DNA from: Prolixibacteraceae bacterium
GTDB lineage: Bacteria; Bacteroidota; Bacteroidia; Bacteroidales; Prolixibacteraceae
DNA length: 27,000 nucleotides
Direction of reading: 5' to 3'
NCBI GenBank assembly: GCA_017998095.1
Contig: JAGODU010000042.1
Location: 1-27,000 of the forward strand
Part shown: in pieces, positions 1 to 7,382 of the stretch
Numbering within the stretch: position 1 is the stretch's first letter
How the letters are laid out: the number at the start of each line of letters is the position of its first letter
Program-made: the position numbers and the translations under genes
Notes under the pieces: model-generated
The model's input: the letters and a program-made list of their open reading frames with translations, nothing else
Database searches by the model: none
Told to the model about the DNA's origin: nothing

Positions 1-115
1 ATGTGTCACCACTTGCCAATAATGATATACCTGATTTGATATATTTTTTAGGCTGCGATACTGACCCATTACCGCTATCATTGATGACAGTCCCATCTAC
101 ATAGTATGTGGCAGC
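1..115. repeat. Direct repeat copy A (perfect 115-base match to 1996-2110)
   Basis: Positions 1-115 match 1996-2110 base for base, with an offset of 1995. The block codes for the first mature residues of two adjacent secreted proteins. It ends at 115, exactly at the Ala-Ala codons of the signal-peptide cleavage region, after which the sequences diverge. Its other end is beyond the window, so the full length is unknown. Confidence 0.95.
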
Positions 116-178
116 ATAACAGAAATAAAAAGAAATAAGAATTAATAAGATCGTCATCAATGCTATTTTTATCTTCAT
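1..178 (-). CDS. Secreted beta-helix-type protein, N-terminal fragment (cut by window edge)
   Basis: The reading frame starts at ATG (178-176) and stays open to the window edge, giving 59 codons. Residues 1 to about 22 form a signal peptide: Lys at positions 2 and 4, a long run of I/L/A/F, then a cleavage site near CYA|ATYY. The mature start, ATYYVDGTVINDSGNGS, is the same as in the neighbouring gene at 371-2176 and is typical of secreted right-handed parallel beta-helix (pectate-lyase-like) proteins. From the Ala-Ala junction onward the DNA is identical to that gene, while the signal peptide differs. A canonical promoter lies just upstream (234-262), so this gene can be transcribed apart from the large operon. 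The function of the missing part cannot be told. Confidence 0.8.
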   Translation of the reverse strand, partial: MKIKIALMTILLILISFYFCYAATYYVDGTVINDSGNGSVSQPKKYIKSGISLLASGDT

Positions 179-233
179 ATTAAACTCACTTACTGCCATC
201 GATTTTTTATATGATTATTTAATCTCCTAATAG

Positions 234-262
234 AATATAGCATATAAGCCTTTAATTGTCAA
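234..262 (-). promoter_or_regulatory. Sigma70-type promoter for the gene at 1-178
   Basis: On the minus strand there is TTGACA (plus 262-257), a 17-base spacer, and TATATT (plus 239-234). The -35 box is a perfect consensus, the -10 box differs from TATAAT at one position, and the spacing is optimal. Transcription would start near 227, leaving about 50 bases of leader before the ATG at 178. An AT-rich stretch lies upstream of the -35 box and could act as an UP element. This is the clearest promoter in the window. The rest of the 179-370 gap is AT-rich, with no GC-rich hairpin that would mark a terminator for the preceding gene. Confidence 0.7.
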
Positions 263-370
263 CGTTGTTTTGAATTTTATTTAACGCTATATTTAACAAT
301 ACAACTTATTTACTATCAATATATTAAGGTACTTGCAATAAATCTAGAATTATATTTTATTAAATATAAG

Positions 371-2176
371 TTACTTTGATAAGACTTTTCTTGCATACCA
401 AACGATAGGTTTCAATATACCACGAATTATATATTTCACATACCGTCTTTTAGCTATGTAGGAGGCAATTGGTGGGCTGTATTTATAGTAGAATTGCACA
501 AAATTATGACCGTATGTGTTCGTTAACAGTTTTTTTGTTCTAAATTCACGGAGTATAATCACTTCATTGGATATTGGAGAGTCATATGAAGCAGTTGCAA
601 TAAAACAACCTCCACCGTCACCGCCAGATCCGTCACTTCTCTCTATGGAATCTGTGGTTATATTTAGCCCATACATGTCTGCTGGAATTATGTTTCCCAA
701 GTATTGCCATATGTATTTTGTTAATGTCTGACCATCAGCGCAAAAACCTCTAGCTCCATCTACGCCATGTAAATTATAAACACGCATCTTCTCCTGAATC
801 TTATCTTCGTTCGGAAATGGCCAAAGAGGATTGCCAGTATCCGAATTCCATCCAGTCTCTCCATAGAGAGTTCCGTCTACCCCTATTTTATTTAGAATGG
901 TCGGGCCAACTTGACCACCCGACTCACCTGCGGTTTTTAAATAGGAACTTGCTTCTATACGTAATGGGAACAACAACCCACTTGTCAGCGGATTGCGATT
1001 AGTTACCTCTCCAGTATTAGGTCCAGTTGAACCTACAAAATCCCCACTAGTGTTGTCATATAAAACATTATAGGTATGACTGCCATCTACATTATTAAAC
1101 CCAGCCGCATTGTTAAAAATGATGTTGTTCTTACAGCTTTGTAAATTCGTTGTCCCCGATTCATAAATTCCGTCAGACGCGCTTCCAGAGAAAATGGAGT
1201 TCTGAATATTAATAGTACTCGAATCTCTTCCCCAAAATGCTCTTGCACTATTGCTAGCCATAATGACAACTAGATTGTTCAAAGTCACATTCGTGGGTCC
1301 TTCTTCAAAGAAACAACCATTGTTTTCTTCATTAACCGCCAAGCTTCCGTTTACTGAATAATTCGATCCTCCGTTAGCTATATAAAAAGATCCTATAGAA
1401 AATCCAGGAGGATTGGGATCACCGGCATAAACATAGCGATGGTCTATTGAAATACAGTTTTGATAATAATTACTGTCTGATGCATAAGAAACAAAAGAAC
1501 CATGATTATTACCACCAATATACCAATAATGAGCATCCCTCCTAGCAACGCATCGTCTATAAACATTGTATTGGCAATTCGTATATCCGCCGTCAGCTTT
1601 AGCTACAAAAGCATAAGCGCCACGGCCCCATGTAAAACAATCTTCAAAAAGAGAATACTTGCAATTAGTAAGCCTAAAATGCCAATTGTATGTCTCTTCA
1701 GAAGCACATTTAATAATCTTAATATGATCAGAGTATGTTATTACAACGTTACTCGCAACAGTAGCCCCTCCTCCATTACGAATATGCAAATTTTCAAACC
1801 TTACGTAAGAAAGCTGATCAACATATATCGGAACGTATAAATCTTCCCCATCCAAAACAGCACCTAAATAATTTTCAGCCTTTATTGTCGTATAATTGGC
1901 AGCTGTCCCATCGGGAATCCCGTTAGTCCACTCCCAGTTAGAATTATTGCACATCATATTGTTAATGCCTGTATACACACCGTCCTTAATAATCAATGTG
2001 TCACCACTTGCCAATAATGATATACCTGATTTGATATATTTTTTAGGCTGCGATACTGACCCATTACCGCTATCATTGATGACAGTCCCATCTACATAGT
2101 ATGTGGCAGCGAAAAGAAGCGATGAAGGGAAGAGAAAAAGGACAAATATAGCATACACAAAATTAGTCTTTTTCAA
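371..2176 (-). CDS. Secreted right-handed parallel beta-helix protein with C-terminal CFI-type domain
   Basis: A 601-residue exported protein. Residues 1-23 form a signal peptide ending near LLFA|ATYYVDG. The body up to about 500 has many short Asn/Gly-rich turns with repeated patterns such as YVRFENLHIRNGG and NIQNSIFSGSASDGIY, as in right-handed parallel beta-helix and polysaccharide-lyase-like proteins. After a Gly-rich linker (about 513-523) comes CFIATASYDSP starting at Cys524, then LREFR, a YYKYSPP motif, a hydrophobic stretch and a basic tail. This matches my recollection of the CFI-box C-terminal domain, a presumed surface-processing or anchoring tag. The start codon is TTG (2176-2174) with AAAGG eight bases upstream. 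The gene follows a glycosyltransferase after 17 bases, so it is probably cotranscribed with the polysaccharide locus. Binding or cleavage of polysaccharide is an inference; no catalytic residues were assigned. Confidence 0.82.
   Translation of the reverse strand: MKKTNFVYAIFVLFLFPSSLLFAATYYVDGTVINDSGNGSVSQPKKYIKSGISLLASGDTLIIKDGVYTGINNMMCNNSNWEWTNGIPDGTAANYTTIKAENYLGAVLDGEDLYVPIYVDQLSYVRFENLHIRNGGGATVASNVVITYSDHIKIIKCASEETYNWHFRLTNCKYSLFEDCFTWGRGAYAFVAKADGGYTNCQYNVYRRCVARRDAHYWYIGGNNHGSFVSYASDSNYYQNCISIDHRYVYAGDPNPPGFSIGSFYIANGGSNYSVNGSLAVNEENNGCFFEEGPTNVTLNNLVVIMASNSARAFWGRDSSTINIQNSIFSGSASDGIYESGTTNLQSCKNNIIFNNAAGFNNVDGSHTYNVLYDNTSGDFVGSTGPNTGEVTNRNPLTSGLLFPLRIEASSYLKTAGESGGQVGPTILNKIGVDGTLYGETGWNSDTGNPLWPFPNEDKIQEKMRVYNLHGVDGARGFCADGQTLTKYIWQYLGNIIPADMYGLNITTDSIERSDGSGGDGGGCFIATASYDSPISNEVIILREFRTKKLLTNTYGHNFVQFYYKYSPPIASYIAKRRYVKYIIRGILKPIVWYARKVLSK
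1996..2110. repeat. Direct repeat copy B (perfect 115-base match to 1-115)
   Basis: This is the second copy of the block at 1-115, inside the gene at 371-2176. It codes for the first mature residues. Identity holds at every codon position including third bases, which points to very recent duplication or gene conversion between the two paralogues. Confidence 0.95.
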
Positions 2177-2193
2177 AAAATGCCTTTCGTGTT

Positions 2194-3354
2194 TTATGAT
2201 ATTTTTTCACCCACCATCCGTAACAAATCTCCGCTAATTACATTCCACTGATATCTATCTCTGACTACTAAAAACCCCTTTTCTATTATCGGATGTAACA
2301 AATCTTTGTTTAGTAAAATATACTCTACTTGCCTTACTAAATCGTCAATCGTATCCGCATAGAATAAAAATTTTTGGTCGATATACTTCAATTCGTCCAG
2401 GCACGTACTAATCACAGGTTTTTTCATTGACAGATATTCAAATAATTTAATCGGACATGCGCTGTGAGAAATCCTGATTGGCTTAAAAATATTCAAACAG
2501 ACATCCATCGCATCAATATACTTATAGATCTGGTCGTGTGGTACTCCGCCAGTTAAAATCACATTCTTCAAATTTCTGTCCTCAACCTTATTCTTAACTC
2601 TCGCAAAATCTCTACCCGAGCCAACTAACAAAAATGTATATTCGGGGAATTTGCGAGCACCTTCTAATATCAGTTCGAAATCTATAAAGTACTCAAAAGA
2701 ACCTATAAAACCTATAATAGGAGTCTTATACTTAGCCCTAACATCCTTACCAGTTCCGATTCTATTTGGGTTAAAATCGACACCATTAGGCAAAACATGA
2801 ATTTTGCCTTTTTTATTACTCTTGAGTGAGTCCGCTAAAACCTTTGATACCGATAAAGTCATATCGCTCTTTTCTACCATACTATCCAGCATTTTTTGTC
2901 CTATTCCCATTAATAGTGGATTGCACAGAGCGCCTAGTTCTTGTTTCAACATCGCAGTGTAATCATCAGCAAAGTCAAAAATCTTAGTACACCCTTTAAT
3001 ATTCATAAGGGGCAACTGCGGAATATTATAAAGAAAAAGCACATCAATATCATATTCCTTTACCATTCTTTTGACTTCCTTAATGCATTTCCAACTGTAA
3101 TATCCTTTCTTAATGAGTTTATTCAACGGGACCTTCGCCTGCCAGATAAAAGGATTTACTTTTATTTCATGCAAGAATAATTTTTCAGGAAGATCCACCT
3201 CAATTTCCTGAAAGTTCGTCTCTCTGGATACCTGCGGCGGCGTCTGAATAACATGGACATTATGTCCTTCTCTCGCCAGTTCAGTAAAGATCTGGTGATA
3301 ACGCGTCCAGTTAATCGTCTTCCATCGAGCCATATAAGGAAACAAGACATTCAT
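2194..3354 (-). CDS. Glycosyltransferase, GT-B fold (GT4-like)
   Basis: A 386-residue cytoplasmic enzyme that probably transfers a sugar from a nucleotide donor to a lipid-linked acceptor. It starts MNVLFPYMARWKTINWTRYHQ and has the two-domain GT-B pattern: an N-terminal acceptor half, the hinge HVLPNGVDF near residues 187-195, a donor domain opening IIGFIGSFEYFIDF, and the donor-binding motif PIKLFEYLSMKKPVIST. The motif has one Glu-type position in the usual E-x7-E region, as in several bacterial GT4-like families. The ATG has GAGG six bases upstream. It lies two bases after the epimerase gene at 3357-4469 and 17 bases before the secreted beta-helix gene. Donor and acceptor specificity cannot be read from the sequence. 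Confidence 0.88.
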   Translation of the reverse strand: MNVLFPYMARWKTINWTRYHQIFTELAREGHNVHVIQTPPQVSRETNFQEIEVDLPEKLFLHEIKVNPFIWQAKVPLNKLIKKGYYSWKCIKEVKRMVKEYDIDVLFLYNIPQLPLMNIKGCTKIFDFADDYTAMLKQELGALCNPLLMGIGQKMLDSMVEKSDMTLSVSKVLADSLKSNKKGKIHVLPNGVDFNPNRIGTGKDVRAKYKTPIIGFIGSFEYFIDFELILEGARKFPEYTFLLVGSGRDFARVKNKVEDRNLKNVILTGGVPHDQIYKYIDAMDVCLNIFKPIRISHSACPIKLFEYLSMKKPVISTCLDELKYIDQKFLFYADTIDDLVRQVEYILLNKDLLHPIIEKGFLVVRDRYQWNVISGDLLRMVGEKIS

Positions 3355-3356
3355 TA

Positions 3357-4469
3357 TTACCTCAGGTTTAGTCTTAAATATTGCGCTATACGTTGTGCAG
3401 CTTTTCCATCACCATACGGAGAAACTGACTTTGACATCTTATTATAGGCAGACTTTACTCTTAACAATCTCTCTACTTCTTTCACGATCTTAGCAGTATT
3501 CGTACCAACCAATTTTGCCACTCCAGCTTCTATACCTTCCGGCCTCTCAGTTTCTTCGCGCATAACAAGAACCGGCTTCCCAAATGCAGGAGCTTCTTCC
3601 TGAATACCTCCTGAGTCCGTAAGCACTAAATACGCCTTGCGGATCAAATTACCCAGTTGATGATACTCAATAGGAGCAATTAAGTAAATACGTTCTTGAC
3701 CCGCTAAACGCTTGAAGACCACTTTCTTAACGTTAGGATTGAGATGTACTGGATATACCACTACAACATCCGAATTTCTCCTAACTATCATGCTCAAAGC
3801 ATCACAAATCTGCTCCAGCGGACGACCAAAGTTTTCTCTGCGATGAGCTGTAACAAGAATAATTTTATGCCCTTTCTTGATTCCAAGATCAAACTCCTTA
3901 GCTTTTCCGGCCTTAAAAATCATCTTAAGAGCATCTACAACCGTATTTCCTGTCAACACTACCCTTTCCTTCTTAATCCCCTGACCAAGCAATGTCTGAT
4001 AGGCTCTCTTGGTAGGAGCAAAATTAAAACTGGCAATCGAAGAAATTATGCATCTATTTACTTCTTCCGGAAAAGGGTTATAAATATCGTGAGTTCTCAA
4101 GCCCGCTTCTACATGCCCTACTGGTATCTTTTGATAAAACCCTGCCAAAGCAGCTACCATGGCCGTAGTGGTATCTCCCTGAACTAAGATCAAATCAGGC
4201 TTGATCTTTTGAATGGTTTGGGTCAAAACTGTTAAAGCACTTGAAGTCAAAGCCTGTAAAGTCTGATTCTCCTGCATCAAATTCAGATCAATATTAGGTT
4301 TTATCTTAAATAGATTCAAGACCTGATCAAGCATATGTCTGTGCTGACCGGTAACACAGATAATGGCCTGAAAACGTGCTTTGTGTTTCTCTAATTCTTT
4401 TATTACCGGCGCCATTTTTATAGCTTCAGGACGAGTGCCAAAAATCGCCAATATCTTCTTTTTTTTCAT
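3357..4469 (-). CDS. wecB: UDP-N-acetylglucosamine 2-epimerase, non-hydrolysing (copy 1)
   Basis: Interconverts UDP-GlcNAc and UDP-ManNAc, supplying ManNAc-type donors. The 370 residues match the family length. Visible hallmarks are GTRPEAIKMAPV at 11-22, TGQHRHML at 40-47, QGDTTT at 97-102, HVEAGLRT at 119-126, PFPEEVNR at 132-139, TAHRREN near 207-213, and DSGGIQEEAP followed by GKPVLVMREETERPEG. These cover the conserved Asp and Glu catalytic residues (D99, E121, E136) and the UDP-binding segment. The ATG has AAGGGG nine bases upstream. It abuts the deacetylase at 4469 and the GT at 3354. A ManNAc dehydrogenase (WecC type) is not present in the window. Several lines of this gene are richer in GC than its neighbours. 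Confidence 0.95.
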   Translation of the reverse strand: MKKKKILAIFGTRPEAIKMAPVIKELEKHKARFQAIICVTGQHRHMLDQVLNLFKIKPNIDLNLMQENQTLQALTSSALTVLTQTIQKIKPDLILVQGDTTTAMVAALAGFYQKIPVGHVEAGLRTHDIYNPFPEEVNRCIISSIASFNFAPTKRAYQTLLGQGIKKERVVLTGNTVVDALKMIFKAGKAKEFDLGIKKGHKIILVTAHRRENFGRPLEQICDALSMIVRRNSDVVVVYPVHLNPNVKKVVFKRLAGQERIYLIAPIEYHQLGNLIRKAYLVLTDSGGIQEEAPAFGKPVLVMREETERPEGIEAGVAKLVGTNTAKIVKEVERLLRVKSAYNKMSKSVSPYGDGKAAQRIAQYLRLNLR

Positions 4470-5446
4470 TAGTTATACCCCTTCTTCATTCTCTCCATAA
4501 TTTCAGCATACGTTAAAACTTCCAAAGAGTCTCGATAAGAATTAATATACGACAGCAAATCATTAAATCCAGGCATATTTATCACATCAAACGGATCGAT
4601 GTAAATGTTAATGTAAGAATTGGTCTCTACTGCCAGTCTTACCAGATATTTTGTCAAAGCAATATATTCTTGGACCGAACGGTGACCAATTTTGTATAAC
4701 ATCCTGGGAGAATTCAAAGAATGCCAGGTATCAAACACAGTGAAAGGGTGCTTAGGGCAAGTTGTAACGGGAAATTCAACAATCTCGTCTTCTGCAGTAA
4801 AGGGCATTCCGTTCGAATATGTATTGGTTAACCAAGTAGAAGATGAATATTCATATCCCACTTGCTTTAAAATTGAATAAATATCCGAAGAAAAAAGGCT
4901 CTTAAAATGCGGAATACGACATCCTGTTGGCGCAACACGTAAAATATTCCTGCAAATATCATGGCATCGCTTTATCTCATCGATTTTATCTTGACGGCTA
5001 ATATAGCGGAATTTCCTGCCCGGATTAAGGATCTCGTTATCCGGATGAGAATAAGTATGGTTCATTACTTCATGACCATGATCTATGATCAATTTATGCT
5101 CAACTGGGTATTTCTCTATCCAGTGACCAACACAAGCAAAAGTTGCTTTAAATGGATATCTTGCTAATATCTTAAGGACTTGAGGCAAAGCTTCAGCATC
5201 TCTGGGATAATCACAATCAAAAGAAATAGTCAAACAAGCCAACTTATTTTTCCATCCTAACTGTTTACTCAAATTTGGCAGAAAAAACCGTTTATGCAGC
5301 CAAACCGGGCATAAAAAAGTTCCAATTCCGACAACAAATGGATTAGTGCTATGATTAACAATCCAATCCACATTCAAACGCTTTAAATAGTTCCTTGTCA
5401 TAGTTAGAATTTCATTTTTTAAGAACCAAAAAAACTCCCTGGACAC
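4469..5446 (-). CDS. Polysaccharide deacetylase family protein (NodB-like)
   Basis: A 325-residue carbohydrate esterase family 4-like protein, expected to remove N- or O-acetyl groups from a glycan by metal-assisted hydrolysis. Motif 1 is SFDCDY (75-80), in place of the usual TFDDG. Motif 2 is HTYSHP (130-135), giving the two metal-binding His residues. ATFACVGHWI and GHEVMNH in between fit the NodB core. The start is uncertain. GTG at 5446 has GAGGA eight bases upstream but overlaps the methyltransferase gene by 35 bases. ATG at 5401 avoids the overlap but has no visible ribosome-binding site. No clear signal peptide is seen, although the N-terminus is fairly hydrophobic, so the location is open. 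The altered motif 1 may mean altered metal use. Confidence 0.85.
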   Translation of the reverse strand: MSREFFWFLKNEILTMTRNYLKRLNVDWIVNHSTNPFVVGIGTFLCPVWLHKRFFLPNLSKQLGWKNKLACLTISFDCDYPRDAEALPQVLKILARYPFKATFACVGHWIEKYPVEHKLIIDHGHEVMNHTYSHPDNEILNPGRKFRYISRQDKIDEIKRCHDICRNILRVAPTGCRIPHFKSLFSSDIYSILKQVGYEYSSSTWLTNTYSNGMPFTAEDEIVEFPVTTCPKHPFTVFDTWHSLNSPRMLYKIGHRSVQEYIALTKYLVRLAVETNSYINIYIDPFDVINMPGFNDLLSYINSYRDSLEVLTYAEIMERMKKGYN

Positions 5447-6200
5447 CTCTTAAATCCTCACTTTTTGACAATAAAGGATCATATTCTTTCAAAAATAGAG
5501 AGGTAAATACTGGCATCATCCAACGAAAAGGCAGCTTTAATAGAAAAGGCATTTTGAACCATAACTCGCTGAACTTAAATCCGGGTTCTGTAAAAAAAAA
5601 CTTTTTCACGACGCGCAAACCTGAAGGATCAACTAATCGGCTCAATAAAGCTTCTTCGTTGTATACCCTAGAAAAACCCCTCGTACTCGCAGTATCTATC
5701 TGTTCTTTATATTGCGAACCATAACCAACTGTAATATACGCTCGTCCGCTCTTCTTTAACACCCGTCCAATCTCTTTCATAACCATAATATCCCCATTAT
5801 CAGGCAATAATGGTAGTACAGCAAAACAATTAATAATTTCGAACGAATTCGCGGAAAACAACATATTCGTTGCATCAGCTTGAGTAGGAAAAAAAGAAAC
5901 AGCATTCAACCGACTCGCAATCTTTTTTTGTAAAGCTAACTTCTCCATGCTGACATCAATTGCGATTACTTTGAAAGGCAATACTTTGGAGGCAAAAACT
6001 CCCCAAATTTCTTCACCACATCCGACATCCAGTAGTTTTGCTAGTGATTCATGACAACCAGCTTCAATAGAAATCTGTTTAATTGCCATTACGTACTCCC
6101 TGAATCTAAAGTAATCAAACCCTTTTAAGAAAGCTCTAAAACCTGCTCTTAGATTGAGCAAATAAAGCTGCAAAATTTTATAAATCAAAAAATTTCTCAT
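5412..6200 (-). CDS. Class I SAM-dependent methyltransferase
   Basis: A 262-residue methyltransferase. The SAM-binding motif I is LLDVGCGEEIWGVFASKV near residues 56-73, followed by the acidic strand end VIAIDVSMEKL. NCFAVLPLLPDNG and RVLKKSGRAYITV fit motifs II and III of the Methyltransf_11-type fold. The C-terminal part has hydrophobic and aromatic patches (KFSELWFKMPFLLKLPF), which might pack on a membrane or a lipid-linked substrate. The start is ATG with a four-base ATGA overlap with the upstream glycosyltransferase. In this setting it probably methylates a sugar or a polymer end, an inference from neighbours only. Confidence 0.87.
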   Translation of the reverse strand: MRNFLIYKILQLYLLNLRAGFRAFLKGFDYFRFREYVMAIKQISIEAGCHESLAKLLDVGCGEEIWGVFASKVLPFKVIAIDVSMEKLALQKKIASRLNAVSFFPTQADATNMLFSANSFEIINCFAVLPLLPDNGDIMVMKEIGRVLKKSGRAYITVGYGSQYKEQIDTASTRGFSRVYNEEALLSRLVDPSGLRVVKKFFFTEPGFKFSELWFKMPFLLKLPFRWMMPVFTSLFLKEYDPLLSKSEDLRGVQGVFLVLKK

Positions 6201-7381
6201 ATATTACCCATAGAACTAAACAGAGACACACGCTCTTTCGCTGATTCAGTCCAACTTCTCATTACTTGGGGGGAAATTTTGTGAAAGTAATTTTTTTTCA
6301 ACTCACAATCAAGGACACTAGCCAAATCTTTCGAATCAGCCGGTTTAAATAACATTCCTATCTGATCAGAAGTAACTATCTCAGGAATACCTCCCACCTC
6401 GGAAGCAACAATAAACCGCCCACAACTCAGTGCTTCGAGCAATACATTAGGATACCCTTCTCTTCGGCTTGGTAAACAAAAGATGTCACATGCGTTCATC
6501 CAGCAGGAAATCTCATCATGCGGGCGAGAACCAGCCAACAGAACTGAACCCCGTAAATTCATCTTATCAATAGAATTGATTATAGATTCTTTAGCTCCGC
6601 CGTCACCAACCAACACTAATAATATATCATCAGCATATTTCTTATACAAATCACCCCATGCATTGATTAGCACATCGATTCCTTTAACGAACTCTAAACT
6701 GCCAACAAATAAAATAATTCTTTTAGACAGCGGCAATCCTAACTTTCTCCGACACTCAATTGTTTCAAGCTTCGAGAATTTCGAAACGTCAATCCCATTG
6801 TAAATAACGTGAATCTTCTCCGGTGCGATCCCCAGTTGAGTCAACTTTTCTTTCAAATCAGCGCTAACAGCAACTATTGCCTTAGCTTTTCTGCACGCAA
6901 ATTTTATCATACATCTCCTAATAAAAAAATTCTTTAAGTAATTGACATCGCAACCTCTTGCTTCGATAACAACCGGTTTATTAAAAAATAACCCAACTAA
7001 CACGCTTGCGAAGCCATCAGGAAACAAATACGGAGACAGTATGAGATCAAATTTAAAATTTCGGCTTATACGTTTTACGATTCCTGCGATTGAAATAAAA
7101 TATAGAATTCCATGTAAAGACCTTAAAATTAAAGGCGGCAAGAAAACTAACGGATGCCAAATAACAATTTCTTTTACTATTTCTTTCTCGGGAACTCCAA
7201 TATAAGAATTATTTCTATCTCTAACAATCAAATCAAGAATAATCTTAACGTTTGGCCTAATTGGGGCGACCACTTGCAAGTCACAGTGTTTTTTCAAAGC
7301 TTGCGCTAAACTCATGACAAAAGGAGCTTTAGCAGGTTGCAACTTATTGGGAAACAGCATGGTAATCAATAATAGTTTCAT
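6197..7381 (-). CDS. Glycosyltransferase family 4
   Basis: A 394-residue GT-B enzyme. It begins MKLLLITMLFPNKLQPAKAPF, a common GT4 opening with a substrate loop after the first strand. The hinge IHVIYNGIDVSKF lies near residues 194-206, the donor domain opens ILFVGSLEFVKGIDVLINA, and the retaining-GT signature is SRREGYPNVLLEALSCGRFIV, giving the E-x7-E pattern. It starts one base after the stop of the AsnB-like gene and shares ATGA with the methyltransferase start. It probably adds one sugar of the repeat unit at the inner membrane; the sugar cannot be named. Confidence 0.92.
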   Translation of the reverse strand: MKLLLITMLFPNKLQPAKAPFVMSLAQALKKHCDLQVVAPIRPNVKIILDLIVRDRNNSYIGVPEKEIVKEIVIWHPLVFLPPLILRSLHGILYFISIAGIVKRISRNFKFDLILSPYLFPDGFASVLVGLFFNKPVVIEARGCDVNYLKNFFIRRCMIKFACRKAKAIVAVSADLKEKLTQLGIAPEKIHVIYNGIDVSKFSKLETIECRRKLGLPLSKRIILFVGSLEFVKGIDVLINAWGDLYKKYADDILLVLVGDGGAKESIINSIDKMNLRGSVLLAGSRPHDEISCWMNACDIFCLPSRREGYPNVLLEALSCGRFIVASEVGGIPEIVTSDQIGMLFKPADSKDLASVLDCELKKNYFHKISPQVMRSWTESAKERVSLFSSMGNI

Positions 7382-7382
7382 T

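Noticed and set aside
224..228. AGGAG on the minus strand as ribosome-binding site of the gene at 1-178
   Set aside because: It lies about 46 bases before the ATG, near the predicted transcription start, so it cannot position a ribosome at that codon.
241..370. Intrinsic terminator after the 601-residue beta-helix gene
   Set aside because: The stretch is almost all A and T with no G/C-rich stem followed by a T run.
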